Notes: generated from the letters alone by a model not told the origin. A DNA stretch of 64,000 nt from Lysinibacillus piscis (GCF_026012395.1 NZ_BRZA01000001.1:372001-436000), one strand, 5' to 3'; positions 18,365-29,854 are shown, counted from the first letter of the stretch. Numbers and translations are program-made.

Positions 18365-20926
18365 TCACCCCTTTTTAGCATTTATTAATTGTTGCTGTAA
18401 TTCATACAATAAATTCATTGCCTGCATTGGTGACGTGCTTAAAATCGAAATGTTCTCTAGATTTTTCAATACGTCCGCTTCTGCTGGAGATAGTGGCTCT
18501 TCCTCTGCAAAGAGCGACATTTGCATCGGCTGTGGAGATGATTCCTGTACAACTGCGACCACCTCATCTGCCTCAAAATGCGCTAACAATACATTGGCTC
18601 TTGTTAAAATTTCCTCTGGCAGTTGTGCTAACTGTGCTACATGAATGCCGTACGATTTATCTGCTGCACCTTTTTTTACTTTATGTAAAAATACCACCGT
18701 CCCATTTTTTTCAGTTGCCGAAACATGCACATTTTGCAAGCGAGGTAAGTCTTGTTCCAATGCCGTTAACTCATGATAATGTGTAGAAAATAACGTATTC
18801 GCACCTATTTTATCATGAATATACTCCATCATTGCCTGTGCAAGACTCATCCCGTCATAGGTTGAAGTACCACGTCCAATTTCATCAAACAGCATTAAGC
18901 TATTTTGCGTTGCGTGTGTAATCGCATATTGAGACTCTAGCATTTCTACCATAAATGTCGATTGCCCTGCCGCTAAATCATCCGCTGCACCAATACGTGT
19001 AAAAATTTGATCTGTAATCGGCAATCTTGCTCTTTCAGCAGGCACATAACAACCCATTTGTGCCATGACTACAATTAATGCCACCTGACGCATATATGTA
19101 CTTTTCCCCGACATATTCGGCCCTGTAATCAGCATCATATTCCGATTTTCTTCTAGTACACAATCATTCGGTACATACATCTGCTTATTCAGCATTTTCT
19201 CTACGACAGGATGGCGACCTTCGATAATCTCTAATGCACGTCCTTCATGGAATTCAGGCTTTGTAAAACGATATTTTTCCGACACACTCGCAAAGCTTAG
19301 TAAGACATCCAGCTCACTAATTTTCGCAGCCAATGCTTGTACACGTGGAATAAAGGCTTTTAATGTTTCCCGTATTTCAACGAACAAATTGTATTCTAAT
19401 GCTAGACTTTCTTCCTCTGCATTTAAAATTAGTGCCTCTTTTTCCTTTAATTCCTGTGTAATATAGCGCTCTGCATTGGCTAGTGTTTGCTTGCGCTCAT
19501 AGCGTGTTAAATCCGCTAAATGAATATTCGATTTTGTAATTTCAATATAATAACCAAAAATGCGATTATAGCCAATTTTTAAATTTTTAATACCTGTTTT
19601 TGCTCGTTCCTCTTGCTCAAGCTGTGCAATCCAGTCCTTGCCATTACGTGCTGCATAGCGTAGTTCATCTAGGCGTTCATGGTACCCATCACGCATCACA
19701 TCGCCCTCTTTAATTGTGATTGGTGGATGGTCTGTAATCGCACGGGCTAGCAATGCTTCTACATCTTCACAGGCATCCAGTGCTTCACCTAGCTTTTGCA
19801 ACGTCGCCTGTTCAGCATTCATTAATTGCCGTTGAATCATCGGCACTTGTCTTAAGGAGTCACGAAGCTGTGCTAAATCACGTCCACCTACATTACCGAA
19901 AGCAACACGCCCTGCTAAACGCTCCAAATCATAAACTTGCTTTAATAAAGCTTGTAGCTCTGTACGTACAAAGTAGGCTTCCAATAAATCTGTCACAATC
20001 GCTAATCGTGCGTCAATGGCTGTACGTGTGGCAAGTGGCTGATGTAGCCATTGCTTTAATTTACGTCCACCCATTGCTGTCACAGTATCATCTAATAGCC
20101 ACAGTAATGTGCCTTTTTGGTCGCCCCCACGGATCGATTGAATCAATTCCAAGTTGCGCTTTGAGCTAGAGTCAATGCGTAAATAATGCTGTGCTTCATT
20201 ATAAGTAAAGGTTTGAATATGTGATAAAGAACGCATTTGTGTGCGGTCAATATAAGCAAGTAAACGCAAACAAGCACTTTGCAACTCCTGTGGCACAGTC
20301 TGTACATAGCTTACCCCTGTATCTAATGGCATTTCATTGCCTTCTACAGATAAAATAATGCCAACATTTGCTGCTTGTTCCGCAAGCACTAGCTGTAATG
20401 GCTCTGGCACGATTAACTCTCTCATACCATATGCCTGCATTTGCATCAGTAATGCTCGACCATCCCCTTCAATAAAGGAGGCGATGGCTTCTCCTGTAGA
20501 TACATCTAAATAAGCATAGCCAAATGTACGGTCATTTAGCTGCTCGACAGCGCCGATATAATGGTTGGACTTACCATCGATTGTCTTGCCTTCCATAATC
20601 GTTCCTGGTGTAATTAACTGTACAACCTCACGCTTCACCATGCCCTTTGCTTGCTTTGCATCTTCTACTTGCTCGCAAATCGCTACCTTATAGCCTTTTT
20701 GCACAAGTGTTTCAATATAATTTTTAGCTGAATGATGTGGGACACCACACATAGGGATGTTGCCACCATCACGGCTTGTTAACGTAATTTCTAGTATTTG
20801 TGAGGCATTGATGGCATCCTCAAAAAACATTTCATAAAAATCACCTAATCTAAAAAAGACAAAGGCATCCTTATAATCCTCTTTAATTAGTAAATATTGT
20901 TGCATCATTGGTGTGTATGTTGTCAT
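18365..20926 (-). CDS. mutS: DNA mismatch repair protein MutS
   Basis: MutS binds base mismatches. The N-terminal mismatch wedge FYEMF lies in FFRLGDFYEMFFEDA. The ATPase has Walker A GPNMSGKST, the STFMVEMLE signature and Walker B LFDEIGRGTSTYDG. Near residue 810 the tail carries QMSLF, which fits the beta-clamp-binding motif of Bacillus MutS. At 853 residues it is full length. It lies downstream of cotE, as in B. subtilis, and leads the mutS-mutL-hydrolase-miaA run. Confidence 0.97.
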   Translation of the reverse strand: MTTYTPMMQQYLLIKEDYKDAFVFFRLGDFYEMFFEDAINASQILEITLTSRDGGNIPMCGVPHHSAKNYIETLVQKGYKVAICEQVEDAKQAKGMVKREVVQLITPGTIMEGKTIDGKSNHYIGAVEQLNDRTFGYAYLDVSTGEAIASFIEGDGRALLMQMQAYGMRELIVPEPLQLVLAEQAANVGIILSVEGNEMPLDTGVSYVQTVPQELQSACLRLLAYIDRTQMRSLSHIQTFTYNEAQHYLRIDSSSKRNLELIQSIRGGDQKGTLLWLLDDTVTAMGGRKLKQWLHQPLATRTAIDARLAIVTDLLEAYFVRTELQALLKQVYDLERLAGRVAFGNVGGRDLAQLRDSLRQVPMIQRQLMNAEQATLQKLGEALDACEDVEALLARAITDHPPITIKEGDVMRDGYHERLDELRYAARNGKDWIAQLEQEERAKTGIKNLKIGYNRIFGYYIEITKSNIHLADLTRYERKQTLANAERYITQELKEKEALILNAEEESLALEYNLFVEIRETLKAFIPRVQALAAKISELDVLLSFASVSEKYRFTKPEFHEGRALEIIEGRHPVVEKMLNKQMYVPNDCVLEENRNMMLITGPNMSGKSTYMRQVALIVVMAQMGCYVPAERARLPITDQIFTRIGAADDLAAGQSTFMVEMLESQYAITHATQNSLMLFDEIGRGTSTYDGMSLAQAMMEYIHDKIGANTLFSTHYHELTALEQDLPRLQNVHVSATEKNGTVVFLHKVKKGAADKSYGIHVAQLAQLPEEILTRANVLLAHFEADEVVAVVQESSPQPMQMSLFAEEEPLSPAEADVLKNLENISILSTSPMQAMNLLYELQQQLINAKKG

Positions 20927-21040
20927 GCTCTTACTCCCTTACACTATCTAGATATTTTCATTATAACAAAAAATACATACGAAACGCTTCATTCATCCTT
21001 TGTCAGATGCTAGCATTTCGCATGTATCCAAATCGTCTGT

Positions 21041-21625
21041 TTATCTTGGTCGTTCATCAGGAAACGATGAGGACTCTAGTACAAACCTTCCTTCTCCACC
21101 CGAACTAGACGAAGAGCTTGAACTCGAGCTAGATGAAGAAGAACTTTCATCATTGAAGCTCCATTCTTCCTCAAAATCTAATGGATGGACACTAATACAA
21201 ATCGTTGTTTCTCCTACCACTTCTACTACTACTTCTCGCTCTACGACAATTTCAAATTTCGTACCACATGGTGAAATAATCGCCTCTATGCAGTTCGGCT
21301 CTTGCACCACCCGTACACGTACATCGTCACCAACACTAATTTCGCCTTCTCTAAAGTGTAGCTTTATTTTATCCTTATAGTGCACCGTCTCTGAAAATAC
21401 AGCCGTTTTTGAATGGTTGCTATAAGCATACCAAACGTTCACATCAAACTTCCCAGTTACCTCAACAAACTTCCCTACTTTTTTGGCTGAGCATGTATGA
21501 TTGATGACCCAGCAACCTAAAATACTTGTTGGCTTATTTGTCGGACATAATGTTACCCGTTCTTCCGTTCTTTTTTTCCCCTTGGCAACGACTGCTTTCG
21601 TCACGATTTGTCGTAAACGTTTCAG
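21041..21625 (-). CDS. cotE: Outer spore coat morphogenetic protein CotE (CTG start, poly-Ser tail)
   Basis: CotE organises the outer coat of the spore. The protein aligns with B. subtilis CotE along its length: RQIVTKAVVAKGKK, SILGCWVINHTCSAKKVGK, DVNVWYAYSNHSKTAV, QEPNCIEAIISPCGTKFE and EVVGETTICISVHP. No ATG, GTG or TTG lies at the expected start. CTG at 21625 has AAGGAGG 7 nt upstream and aligns with Met1 of B. subtilis CotE as I recall it. The acidic CotE tail is replaced by EEEWSFNDE followed by about 15 serines and a GGEG segment. Position next to mutS matches B. subtilis. The alternative is a GTG at 21652, upstream of the ribosome site. Confidence 0.85.
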   Translation of the reverse strand: MKRLRQIVTKAVVAKGKKRTEERVTLCPTNKPTSILGCWVINHTCSAKKVGKFVEVTGKFDVNVWYAYSNHSKTAVFSETVHYKDKIKLHFREGEISVGDDVRVRVVQEPNCIEAIISPCGTKFEIVVEREVVVEVVGETTICISVHPLDFEEEWSFNDESSSSSSSSSSSSSSSGGEGRFVLESSSFPDERPR

Positions 21626-21655
21626 CGTAACTCCTCCTTCGACTCTTTTCACTCC

Positions 21656-21683
21656 ATCATATGCAGGAAGTGCCTATTGGGTG
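21656..21683 (-). promoter_or_regulatory. SigE/SigK-like promoter of cotE
   Basis: On the minus strand CATATGATG (21655-21663) fits the mother-cell -10 CATA-N3-T, and CACC at 21680-21683 is 16 bp upstream, as for SigK. It predicts a leader of about 20 nt before the CTG start. B. subtilis cotE has SigE and SigK promoters. Confidence 0.45.
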
Positions 21684-21716
21684 AACATGTATTTCAAAGG
21701 ATTTCTACGCCTCTTC

Positions 21717-22757
21717 TTATTCAATCGATAAAAAATGATGTGATGATTCGTGGAATAATGCAACAAACGCATCGACAATTTGTGGATCAAAATGCTTGCC
21801 ACGTTGCTGTTCAATTTCCGCCAATGTTGCCTCTGGTGACCATGGCTCTTTATAGGGACGTGCATGTGTTAACGCATCGTAAAAATCAGCTAAAGCCACA
21901 ATACGCGCTTCAATCGGAATTTCTTCTCCCTGTAGTCCATTTGGATACCCTGTACCATCCCATTTTTCATGGTGAGAGACAGCAATGATCCCTGCCATTT
22001 TCAATGTAGAAAATACACTACCAGCCAAAATATCAGCACCAATTGACGTATGTGTTTTCATGCGCTCAAATTCATGTGGTTCAAATCTACCTGGCTTTAA
22101 TAATATTTCATCAGGTATACCGATTTTACCGATATCATGTAAAGGAGCAGCTACACGAATAAGCTCCACTCGTTCCTCTGGCAAACCAAGGCGTTCAGCC
22201 AATAACCCCGATAGCCAGCCCACTCGCTGTGTATGCTCTCCTGTCATATCATCACGATATTCTGATGCTCGTGCAAGCAAATCCAGTATTTCATTTTTTG
22301 CTCGCTGTAACTCCATCGTCCGTTGCTGCACTTTTTCCTCTAACATATGATTTTGCTGTTGCAATTGCTTATGAAGAAGGCGTGTTTGCAATAAATTTGT
22401 CATCCTTAATACCACTTCTATACGATCATATGGCTTCGTCAAAAAATCATTAATCCCTGACTGAAATGCCTGCTTCTTTACCTCTGCAGTTAAATCAGCT
22501 GTCAACATAAGCACTGGTAAAGAATAATCCCGCTCACGAATTAAATTCAACACTTCCAAGCCATCCATACCTGGCATATGTAAATCCAACAAGACCATAT
22601 CTGGTTCCACTTCATTTAATAGTTGCTCCACTTGAAGGGAATCCATCGTACTATATAAATGATTAAATCCCGCACGTCCTAAAATACGCTCTAACAAACT
22701 TACATTGTATTCTTGGTCATCCACAATTAATATTTTGGCTTGTTTTATTTCTTCCAT
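21717..22757 (-). CDS. Response regulator with HD-GYP phosphodiesterase output
   Basis: An N-terminal receiver domain ([11 protein letters not shown], phospho-acceptor Asp in [13 protein letters not shown], Lys in FLTKPY) is joined by a coiled coil to an HD-GYP domain. The HD-GYP part has HTQRVG, the HD pair in [22 protein letters not shown] and the GYP motif [13 protein letters not shown], all intact. Such proteins usually hydrolyse cyclic di-GMP under control of a histidine kinase. I chose the ATG at 22757, with GGAG 8 nt upstream, giving 346 residues. It sits downstream of the MHYT kinase and receiver genes. Confidence 0.88.
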   Translation of the reverse strand: MEEIKQAKILIVDDQEYNVSLLERILGRAGFNHLYSTMDSLQVEQLLNEVEPDMVLLDLHMPGMDGLEVLNLIRERDYSLPVLMLTADLTAEVKKQAFQSGINDFLTKPYDRIEVVLRMTNLLQTRLLHKQLQQQNHMLEEKVQQRTMELQRAKNEILDLLARASEYRDDMTGEHTQRVGWLSGLLAERLGLPEERVELIRVAAPLHDIGKIGIPDEILLKPGRFEPHEFERMKTHTSIGADILAGSVFSTLKMAGIIAVSHHEKWDGTGYPNGLQGEEIPIEARIVALADFYDALTHARPYKEPWSPEATLAEIEQQRGKHFDPQIVDAFVALFHESSHHFLSIE

Positions 22758-23018
22758 CGTTCGTTCTCCATTCATGTTCCCCGTCATCACGAGCAGTATC
22801 AATTATACCCTAGCGTAATTGCATCTGGATTTTGGCAAGCCTGCTGGAAAAAGCTCCTCGTTACAATCCATGATATCTGCCAAGGTTTTTATTTTGGTTC
22901 AGGGAATTCCATTTTTTTCACCTGACGCTACGCTTTCGCACAGAAAAATGTTTGTATGGAAAGCATAGTACAACTTAGTGTCAGATATAGAAAGACATTT
23001 GTTAAACCAAGATAAACA

Positions 23019-23387
23019 TTATCGTTCTAATGCTGCATTCATTTTTTCAAGTAAACGCTCCAAAACAATGGGTTTCGTATCAAAATCATCACAGCCAGCT
23101 TGGTACGCCTCTGCCTCATCACTTGCCATTGCATGAGCAGTTAACACAATAATCGGAATGTGCTTCGTTGTATCCATTGCTTTGAGCTGACGAGTTGCCT
23201 CCCAACCATCTACTACAGGCAGGCTTAAATCCATTAAAATTAAATCAGGCTGCTGCTCGATGGCTAAATCAATGCCCTTTTGTCCATCTTCCGCCACTAT
23301 CACGAAAAAACCTTTGCGTGTCAGTCTGCGAGATAGCATATCACGATTCATTTCATTATCTTCAACAAGAAGAATATTCGGCATCAT
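23019..23387 (-). CDS. Stand-alone CheY-like response regulator receiver
   Basis: This 122-residue protein is a single receiver domain: acidic pair in LLVEDNEMNRD, phospho-acceptor Asp in LILMDLSLPVVDGW, Thr in IVLTAHAM and Lys in DTKPIVL. It has no output domain, so it acts through protein contacts or as a phosphorelay shuttle. It starts 24 bp after the hybrid kinase gene, in the same direction, and is most likely its partner. Confidence 0.88.
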   Translation of the reverse strand: MMPNILLVEDNEMNRDMLSRRLTRKGFFVIVAEDGQKGIDLAIEQQPDLILMDLSLPVVDGWEATRQLKAMDTTKHIPIIVLTAHAMASDEAEAYQAGCDDFDTKPIVLERLLEKMNAALER

Positions 23388-23411
23388 CCATCGACTCCTT
23401 CTACTTGAAAA

Positions 23412-25775
23412 CTAGTTCTTCTCTATAAATCTTTTAATCTCTCCTACTAATGATTTATGCTCAAATGTGCCTTTTTGCACAATACTTTCTACATAGCCAT
23501 TTAACTTCAAACGCTCGGCTCCTGTCAATGTTTTTGCTGTGACAACAACAATCGGTATATCCAGCCATTCTTGGGTCTTTCTTAGTTCTTCAAGAAATTG
23601 AAAGCCATCCATCTCAGGCATCATCAAATCAAGCAAAATAAGCTTAGGCGTCGTCTCTTTAACACGCTCTAAAGCACGTAGACCATTTTGTGCCTGCTCT
23701 ACGGCATAGCCTTCTTTTTGTAATAGACGTGTCATAAGTTCGCTAGTCGCTTCATCATCTTCCACCACTAAAACACTATCTTGCTGACGATTTGGAATAT
23801 ACCGTTCCAAAACATGCACTAATCGCTCACGGTTAATCGGTTTCGTCAAATACTCAGATGCTCCTAATGTGTAGCCTAAATTCTCATCATTGACCATTGA
23901 CCAAATAATAACGGGAATATTTTGTAGCTCAGGATCATTTTTCAACGTAGATAAAACACTCCAACCATCCATACTTGGCATTAAAATATCTAAACAGATC
24001 ACTTGCGGTCGTAGCTTCCTAGCCAATTTCAGTCCCTCTTGACCACTCGATGCGAAGGATACCGTCCACTGCTCTTTTGCTACATAATGCTTCATTAATT
24101 GGTGATTCAATGGATCATCATCAATATGTAGAATGCTCACTTGACCATTTTTATCAGCATGTCCTTGCACATCCACATATTTTTCGAATGATATGTCCTC
24201 TGTCAACGAAATTGGTAGCCAGCATGTAAATATACTTCCTACCCCTACTTCACTATCTACTTCAATAACCCCACCTAAAAATTCGCAAAAACTTTGACTA
24301 ATGGCTAAACCAAGACCTGTTCCTCCATACTTACGTGTTGTCGAGGCATCTGCCTGTGTAAATGGCTGGAACAATTTCCCCATTTGTTCAGTTGTCATGC
24401 CAATACCCGTATCTGTAATGCGGAAGCTATAGCCTGCTCGTGAATGGCGAATTTCCTGATAAACATCTACTGTCACAGTGCCATTAGATGTAAATTTGCT
24501 AGCATTACTAATTAAATTAATTAAAATTTGACGTAATTTCGTAATATCTGTTGTCATTTCACCATCGATTAAATTAGTTACTAATGTATTGCCATTTTTA
24601 TCAACAAGTGGCTTCACCGTTGTAATAACGTCTTGTACAAGCCCAGTCAAACCAAATTTTTCAGGATGAACTTCCATTTTACCTGCTTCAATTTTGGAAA
24701 TATCTAATATATCGTTAATAAGTGATAATAGATGTTTGCCAGCATTGCGAATTTTCTCTAAATCCTCTACAAACACAGGTTCACCGAGGTCCTCTGCTTC
24801 TTCGACTAACATCTCACTATAACCAATAATCGCATTCAATGGTGTGCGCAGCTCATGACTCATATTCGCTAAAAACTGGCTTTTAATCATATTGGCTTGA
24901 ATGGCTTCATCATGTGCTTGTTCAAGCTGTGCTGTACGCTCTTTTACTAGCAACTCTAAATTGCCATTTAACTCACGTAATTCCTGATTCATCTTATAAA
25001 TTTCTTGCGTTTTTTCTTCAATCTCTGAATCCTTAACAGCCATTTTATTAGACAGATAGATGCCTAATAAAGAGATACCCAATGTAAATAAAGTACCACC
25101 CGAAATAAAATAACCTAGGAAGCTTTGGTTTAAAACAATGCCTGCAGATGATTGTAGTGTCTCATCTACATGAAATTCCGCTGCCATCATTCCTACATAA
25201 TGCATACCTGTAATCGCCGCTCCCATAATCAAACCACTACCCACTTTTTTCCACGCTACACCAATACCTCCGCCTCTACGGAAAAAGAAGGCAATCCATA
25301 GTGCCGCAATTGATGCAACTAAAGCGATGATAACAGATAAAGCGAAATACCAATAATTATAGGTAATGCCAATCAACATGGCCTCCATCCCAACATAGTG
25401 CATCGCAACAATGCCAATTGCGAGCATAATACCCGCCCATATTAATTGACTTAATGTTAAATGATTACGCCCTACGATATACAGTGCAGCGAAAGAGCCA
25501 ATAATCGCTGCGATAACGGATACTACGACAATGATCAAGTTATAAGCAACAGGAATAGGCAAAGAAAAAGCAAGCATCCCAACAAAATGCATCGACCAAA
25601 TGCCCATTCCCATCGCGCCAGAACCAAATAACAGCCATAGCCAGCGTCTTGCTCCTATAGAAGTGCTAATTCTGCCCACTAAATCTAAAACCGTATAAGA
25701 CGCTACAACTGCCACTATATATGAAAATATAACAAGTGGCGTATCATACGTCCCATGCATATGTATATGCTCCAT
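23412..25775 (-). CDS. MHYT-domain hybrid histidine kinase with two receivers
   Basis: The 787-residue protein begins with a seven-helix MHYT sensor with three motif copies (SMHFVGM, AMHYVGM and GMHYVGM), proposed elsewhere to bind copper and sense a diatomic gas or redox state. A coiled coil (about residues 240-300) leads to HisKA with [18 protein letters not shown], then HATPase with NLISNASKF and [12 protein letters not shown]. Two receiver domains follow ([14 protein letters not shown] and [14 protein letters not shown]). The layout suggests an internal phosphorelay feeding the two response regulators downstream. Its ribosome site is AAAGGAGAG. Confidence 0.9.
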   Translation of the reverse strand: MEHIHMHGTYDTPLVIFSYIVAVVASYTVLDLVGRISTSIGARRWLWLLFGSGAMGMGIWSMHFVGMLAFSLPIPVAYNLIIVVVSVIAAIIGSFAALYIVGRNHLTLSQLIWAGIMLAIGIVAMHYVGMEAMLIGITYNYWYFALSVIIALVASIAALWIAFFFRRGGGIGVAWKKVGSGLIMGAAITGMHYVGMMAAEFHVDETLQSSAGIVLNQSFLGYFISGGTLFTLGISLLGIYLSNKMAVKDSEIEEKTQEIYKMNQELRELNGNLELLVKERTAQLEQAHDEAIQANMIKSQFLANMSHELRTPLNAIIGYSEMLVEEAEDLGEPVFVEDLEKIRNAGKHLLSLINDILDISKIEAGKMEVHPEKFGLTGLVQDVITTVKPLVDKNGNTLVTNLIDGEMTTDITKLRQILINLISNASKFTSNGTVTVDVYQEIRHSRAGYSFRITDTGIGMTTEQMGKLFQPFTQADASTTRKYGGTGLGLAISQSFCEFLGGVIEVDSEVGVGSIFTCWLPISLTEDISFEKYVDVQGHADKNGQVSILHIDDDPLNHQLMKHYVAKEQWTVSFASSGQEGLKLARKLRPQVICLDILMPSMDGWSVLSTLKNDPELQNIPVIIWSMVNDENLGYTLGASEYLTKPINRERLVHVLERYIPNRQQDSVLVVEDDEATSELMTRLLQKEGYAVEQAQNGLRALERVKETTPKLILLDLMMPEMDGFQFLEELRKTQEWLDIPIVVVTAKTLTGAERLKLNGYVESIVQKGTFEHKSLVGEIKRFIEKN

Positions 25776-25834
25776 TTCATCTCTCCTTTATCTTGGTTCA
25801 GTGTTTGTCCCATTTCAAAGTAATTACTCAAAGA

Positions 25835-25871
25835 TGCCCACTTCAACATACTATATATAATGAAGTGGGCA
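25835..25871 (-). terminator. Terminator of the chemoreceptor gene
   Basis: An 11-bp stem of TGCCCACTTCA and TGAAGTGGGCA lies 36 bp past the chemoreceptor stop, with only a short T-run. It may be a partial terminator ahead of the kinase gene. Confidence 0.6.
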
Positions 25872-25906
25872 ATAAAGTAAACCTTTAATCTAATATTAAC
25901 TTAAAC

Positions 25907-27421
25907 TTACGCAAATTGTTCCTGCAATGACTTACTTAAATCACTTAATTTTTCAATCTCTTGATCCACTTGCTTAGCTGAATGCATCTGATTATCACTC
26001 ATCGTTTTAAGTTCCTGCATTGCACCTACACCTTTTTCAGTTACCGTTAAAATATGGTTCATACCAGTATTAACACCATTCGTTTCTTCTCTTATATCCG
26101 CCATCATTTGATTCATCTCGAAAATATAATGAAGCATTTGCTGTACCATACGATGTACTTGCTCAAAGTCATTAGCAAACGCCTCTACATTTGCTGTAGA
26201 TTGCTGAATCGTCTCTTGTCCATAGTTTACTTGTACAACGTTTGCCTCACTTTCTTGAGCAATTGTCACAATAATCGCTTGAATTTCTTCGGCAGCATTA
26301 CGGCTTTGATCTGACAATTTACGAATTTCCTCTGCCACTACAGCAAAGCCTTTACCATGCTCACCTGCTCTTGCTGCTTCAATAGATGCATTTAATGCAA
26401 GTAGATTTGTTTGGTCAGCAATCGCTTGAATCATACTCGTCATACTTTGTGCCTGCATTGTTGATTGTTGCAGCGCTTGCATCGATGTTACAATGGCCGT
26501 TGTTGTTTGCAGCACTTTTTGATTTTGCTGTTGTATTTTTTCAATCATTTCATGGCTTACTTTGACAGCCTGCTCTGTTGTCATCGCATTATCTTTTATT
26601 TCTTCAAATGATGTAAAGGCATTTTGAATAGAGCCATTAATGCGCTCTACATTATGATCCATTTGTTGGATAGAAGCAATTTGTTCCCCCAAACCTGCTT
26701 TGACTTCATCAAACGAGCGATGCATCACTTGATTGACCTGCATATTCATATCCGACTTATCAGAAATTGTAATAGACGCAGAACCAATATGCTCCGACAA
26801 ATTTTCAACCTGCTGCACTAATTGTAAAAGTCGCTCTTCCTTTTGACGCTTCTCTTCCTCTATTTTTTGCGTTATTCTATTTTTAGAAAAAATTTGTAAT
26901 ATTGTGGCATATGATGTTAAAATTAAAAAAGCCGCATGTATGACTAACATTAAAAATGGATAGGAATCTGTACCAAAAACAAGTTGTGGAATGATAAAAT
27001 AGCCTGCTATATGCTGTACAGCAAAAATCACCGTCATCATCACCATTAAACGTATATCCTCATAGTAAGCTGCTATCGCCAGCACCATAAAAATAGAAAA
27101 GTGAAATTCTACACCGCCTCCACTACTACTAATAATGGCAATACTGCCAAATGTCAGCGCTAACGTATTGATCCAGGGTACTAAAGGATGCTCATAATTT
27201 TGTAAATACAGATAAACTGCATACAGTAAAAAAATAAAAGGAATCATTAACAGTACATATCTACCTATCGTAATGATGGGCGTGATATGTGCGATAGAGC
27301 CATGCGAGCCTCCATGTTCATCAAATAAATGAAAAAATTTCACTAAAACAAAAATAAGGGCATTGATCATAGCTGTTAAAAATGTAAGCCTTAACATAAT
27401 AAAGTTTTTGCGTTGTCGCAT
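25907..27421 (-). CDS. Membrane-embedded methyl-accepting chemotaxis protein
   Basis: The first 190 residues form about six membrane segments with only short loops, so the sensor is in the membrane rather than in an extracellular domain. A motif [10 protein letters not shown] followed by AAYYEDIR lies in this part; the histidine and acidic residues could bind a ligand or metal. The cytoplasmic part has the MCP hairpin signature [21 protein letters not shown] and [20 protein letters not shown] SigD-like promoter precedes it. It may control pilus-based or flagellar motility; the signal is unknown. Confidence 0.88.
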   Translation of the reverse strand: MRQRKNFIMLRLTFLTAMINALIFVLVKFFHLFDEHGGSHGSIAHITPIITIGRYVLLMIPFIFLLYAVYLYLQNYEHPLVPWINTLALTFGSIAIISSSGGGVEFHFSIFMVLAIAAYYEDIRLMVMMTVIFAVQHIAGYFIIPQLVFGTDSYPFLMLVIHAAFLILTSYATILQIFSKNRITQKIEEEKRQKEERLLQLVQQVENLSEHIGSASITISDKSDMNMQVNQVMHRSFDEVKAGLGEQIASIQQMDHNVERINGSIQNAFTSFEEIKDNAMTTEQAVKVSHEMIEKIQQQNQKVLQTTTAIVTSMQALQQSTMQAQSMTSMIQAIADQTNLLALNASIEAARAGEHGKGFAVVAEEIRKLSDQSRNAAEEIQAIIVTIAQESEANVVQVNYGQETIQQSTANVEAFANDFEQVHRMVQQMLHYIFEMNQMMADIREETNGVNTGMNHILTVTEKGVGAMQELKTMSDNQMHSAKQVDQEIEKLSDLSKSLQEQFA

Positions 27422-27452
27422 TGTTCTTCACCAACCTTTTCGCTTATTTTAT

Positions 27453-27480
27453 TTATCAACTAAATATAGAAAATTTTTAG
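27453..27480 (-). promoter_or_regulatory. SigD-like promoter of the chemoreceptor gene
   Basis: On the minus strand CTAAA is followed after 15 bp by GTTGATAA, close to the SigD consensus TAAA-N15-GCCGATAT. It lies 31 bp upstream of the start codon, as expected for a chemotaxis gene. Confidence 0.5.
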
Positions 27481-27671
27481 TTCATTTATACTACATGGTA
27501 CATTTCTTATATGTATATTAGAACAAATTGGATACTAATATACATTATTAGTAAATTAAAAACAGTTCATTTATCATACATGAATAATATGTATATAAAA
27601 TATATATAATAGATTGCTCATATAATCAACATTCAATAAGAAAATCATTCATTTTTCTTTTTAATGGACAA

Positions 27672-27708
27672 AAATATAGGTAAGCTCACCACTATATGAG
27701 CTTACCTA
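27672..27708 (-). terminator. Terminator of the miaB-ricA operon
   Basis: A 12-bp perfect stem, TAGGTAAGCTCA with TGAGCTTACCTA, lies 10 bp past the ricA stop and is followed on the minus strand by ATATTTTTG. Confidence 0.85.
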
Positions 27709-27718
27709 CTATTAATCA

Positions 27719-28156
27719 TTATGAACAGCTACCTGGCGTCGTATTTTCCACATAAGAGCCTGTTTCACCACGTAGTACATCGCCACCTGTTGAACGAATA
27801 ATTTCATTCGTTACATTGTTAGCAATCGTATTCGATACAAGCTGTAACAAAGAATTTACCTCTGCTTGTGATTCTTTAAATTGCTGTACGACAGGAATTT
27901 CATTGATTTCCTCTTCGATTTTAGTAATTTTCTCTTCAATTAATCGCAATGCTTTTTCTTTCCCTAAATGCTGAAAATTAACCGCCTGTTTTTGCAAGCT
28001 CTTCATACTCGCAATGCGCTCACGAACATGTTGATTTTCATTGATTTGTGCCTCTGCTTTTTTGAAAAATTCTACCTCTGGCGTATTAGCAATCAGATGT
28101 GCAATCTCCTTTGATTTTTCGATTAAATCATCTTTTGTATACAGTTTTTCTGTCAT
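27719..28156 (-). CDS. ricA: RicA (YmcA), RicAFT complex subunit
   Basis: The 145-residue helical protein matches YmcA/RicA. It has KDDLIEKSKEIAHLIANTPEV at the start, a heptad-like central part, and the C-terminal VTNEIIRSTGGDVLRGETG. With RicF and RicT it influences RNase Y-dependent mRNA maturation, competence, sporulation and biofilm formation in B. subtilis. The near-terminal cysteine fits the reported Fe-S cluster ligation. Its ATG is directly adjacent to the miaB stop, and the pair is syntenic with B. subtilis. Confidence 0.92.
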   Translation of the reverse strand: MTEKLYTKDDLIEKSKEIAHLIANTPEVEFFKKAEAQINENQHVRERIASMKSLQKQAVNFQHLGKEKALRLIEEKITKIEEEINEIPVVQQFKESQAEVNSLLQLVSNTIANNVTNEIIRSTGGDVLRGETGSYVENTTPGSCS

Positions 28157-29701
28157 TTATGCTTCCACCTTTTCATTTTTTACAATCTCCACAAATTCGC
28201 CACTTAGTGAATAAGAGGTTGTTTCTGTAATTTTCACTTTGACAAGTTGACCGATTAATTCTTTCGGTGCTTGGAAATTTACAAGACGATTTTTTCGTGT
28301 ATAGCCTGCTAATACATCGTCTCGTCTTTTACTTGTTCCTTCGACCAATACTTCTACCACTTGTCCCTTTAAGCCTTCCAATGCCTTACGTGAGTATTCA
28401 CCAACGACTGCATTAAGACGTTGTAGGCGCTCCTTTTTCACTTCCTCTGGCACATTATCGACCATCTTCGCAGCAGGTGTCCCTTCACGTGGTGAATAAA
28501 TATATGTGAAGGCCATATCAAAGCCTACTTCACGATAGAGGGAAATCGTTTCCTCAAATTGCTGCTCTGTTTCATTTGGATAACCAATAATAATATCAGT
28601 TGTTAACGTTACTTCTGGAATCGCTGCTTTAATTTTCGCGACTAAGTTTAAAAAATGCTCTCGTGTATATTTACGTGCCATAATTTTCAGTACATCATTG
28701 GAGCCAGATTGCACTGGTAAATGGATATGCTCTACTAAATTTCCACGTTTCGCAAGCACCTCGATTAAATGGTCATCAAAATCACGTGGATGACTTGTGG
28801 TAAAGCGAATACGTGGGATATCAATTTTGCGTAGCTCGTCCATTAAATCACCAAGACGATAGTCCATATCCTCAAAATCTTTCCCATATGCATTAACATT
28901 TTGACCAAGCAGCATAATTTCCTTATAACCCGCAGCCGCTAACTCACGTACCTCAGCAATAATTTCCTCTGGACGACGACTCCGCTCTTTCCCTCTTGTA
29001 TAAGGCACAATACAATACGTACAAAATTTATCGCAGCCATACATAATATTTACCCATGCTTTAATCGAACCAAGGCGTTTTTTCGGTAAATTTTCAATCA
29101 CATCGCCTTCCTTCGACCAAACTTCAATCACAAGCTCCTTCGACATATAGGCTTCTTTTAAAATATTTGGCAAACGATGAATATTATGTGTACCGAATAC
29201 CATATCCACATGTGGGTAAGATTGCAGGATTTTATTGACTACAGATTCCTCTTGTGACATACAACCACAAACCCCAATCAACATTTCTGGGTTTTTGCGC
29301 TTATATTTTAGTAGAAAGCCCAGTTCTCCAAATACTTTATTTTCTGCGTTTTCACGAATTGCACATGTATTTAACAACACAATATCCGCTTCTTCAATGA
29401 TTTCTGTTGGTGTATAGCCTAGCTGCATAAAAATACCAGCCATCACTTCTGTATCATGCTCGTTCATTTGACAGCCATACGTTCTGATGTAAAATGTTCG
29501 CCCATCGCCCATACCTGCAAATTCTGGTGCAATGCTAAAATCTTTGTGGTACTTTACTTCCTCTTTCCCACGTTTCTTCGCATCCTGTAATGAGGGTGCT
29601 GTAAAAACTTTTTCAAAATATTTACTATAATCCTTTTCAGGTTTATTTTCTTGTTGTGGTTGTTTGACTTGCTGATTAGCTAACCGTTGCTCCTCATTCA
29701 T
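28157..29701 (-). CDS. miaB: tRNA-2-methylthio-N6-dimethylallyladenosine synthase MiaB
   Basis: MiaB is a radical-SAM enzyme that adds a methylthio group to the MiaA product at tRNA position 37. It has the N-terminal cluster cysteines ([26 protein letters not shown]), the radical-SAM triad [15 protein letters not shown] and a TRAM domain at the end ([14 protein letters not shown]). I chose the ATG at 29701 ([11 protein letters not shown]), which resembles B. subtilis MiaB; a TTG at 29710, closer to the AAAGGAG site, is possible. It is directly followed by ricA. Confidence 0.95.
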   Translation of the reverse strand: MNEEQRLANQQVKQPQQENKPEKDYSKYFEKVFTAPSLQDAKKRGKEEVKYHKDFSIAPEFAGMGDGRTFYIRTYGCQMNEHDTEVMAGIFMQLGYTPTEIIEEADIVLLNTCAIRENAENKVFGELGFLLKYKRKNPEMLIGVCGCMSQEESVVNKILQSYPHVDMVFGTHNIHRLPNILKEAYMSKELVIEVWSKEGDVIENLPKKRLGSIKAWVNIMYGCDKFCTYCIVPYTRGKERSRRPEEIIAEVRELAAAGYKEIMLLGQNVNAYGKDFEDMDYRLGDLMDELRKIDIPRIRFTTSHPRDFDDHLIEVLAKRGNLVEHIHLPVQSGSNDVLKIMARKYTREHFLNLVAKIKAAIPEVTLTTDIIIGYPNETEQQFEETISLYREVGFDMAFTYIYSPREGTPAAKMVDNVPEEVKKERLQRLNAVVGEYSRKALEGLKGQVVEVLVEGTSKRRDDVLAGYTRKNRLVNFQAPKELIGQLVKVKITETTSYSLSGEFVEIVKNEKVEA

Positions 29702-29854
29702 TCCAATCAAATAACTCCTTTCAAACAAATTCTATGCACTCGAATGTCCATTTTATCATTATACTGAATAATGGCTTCATCCTACAACACTTCTGCCCCA
29801 AGTGTCCTCGTTTCGACTTAATTCTGAAACTGTTTGGCATTCTATCCGTCTCAC

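Noticed and set aside
21000..21380. Plus-strand ORF with poly-Glu/Leu run
   Set aside because: It is the antisense shadow of the poly-Ser tail of cotE and has no ribosome site.
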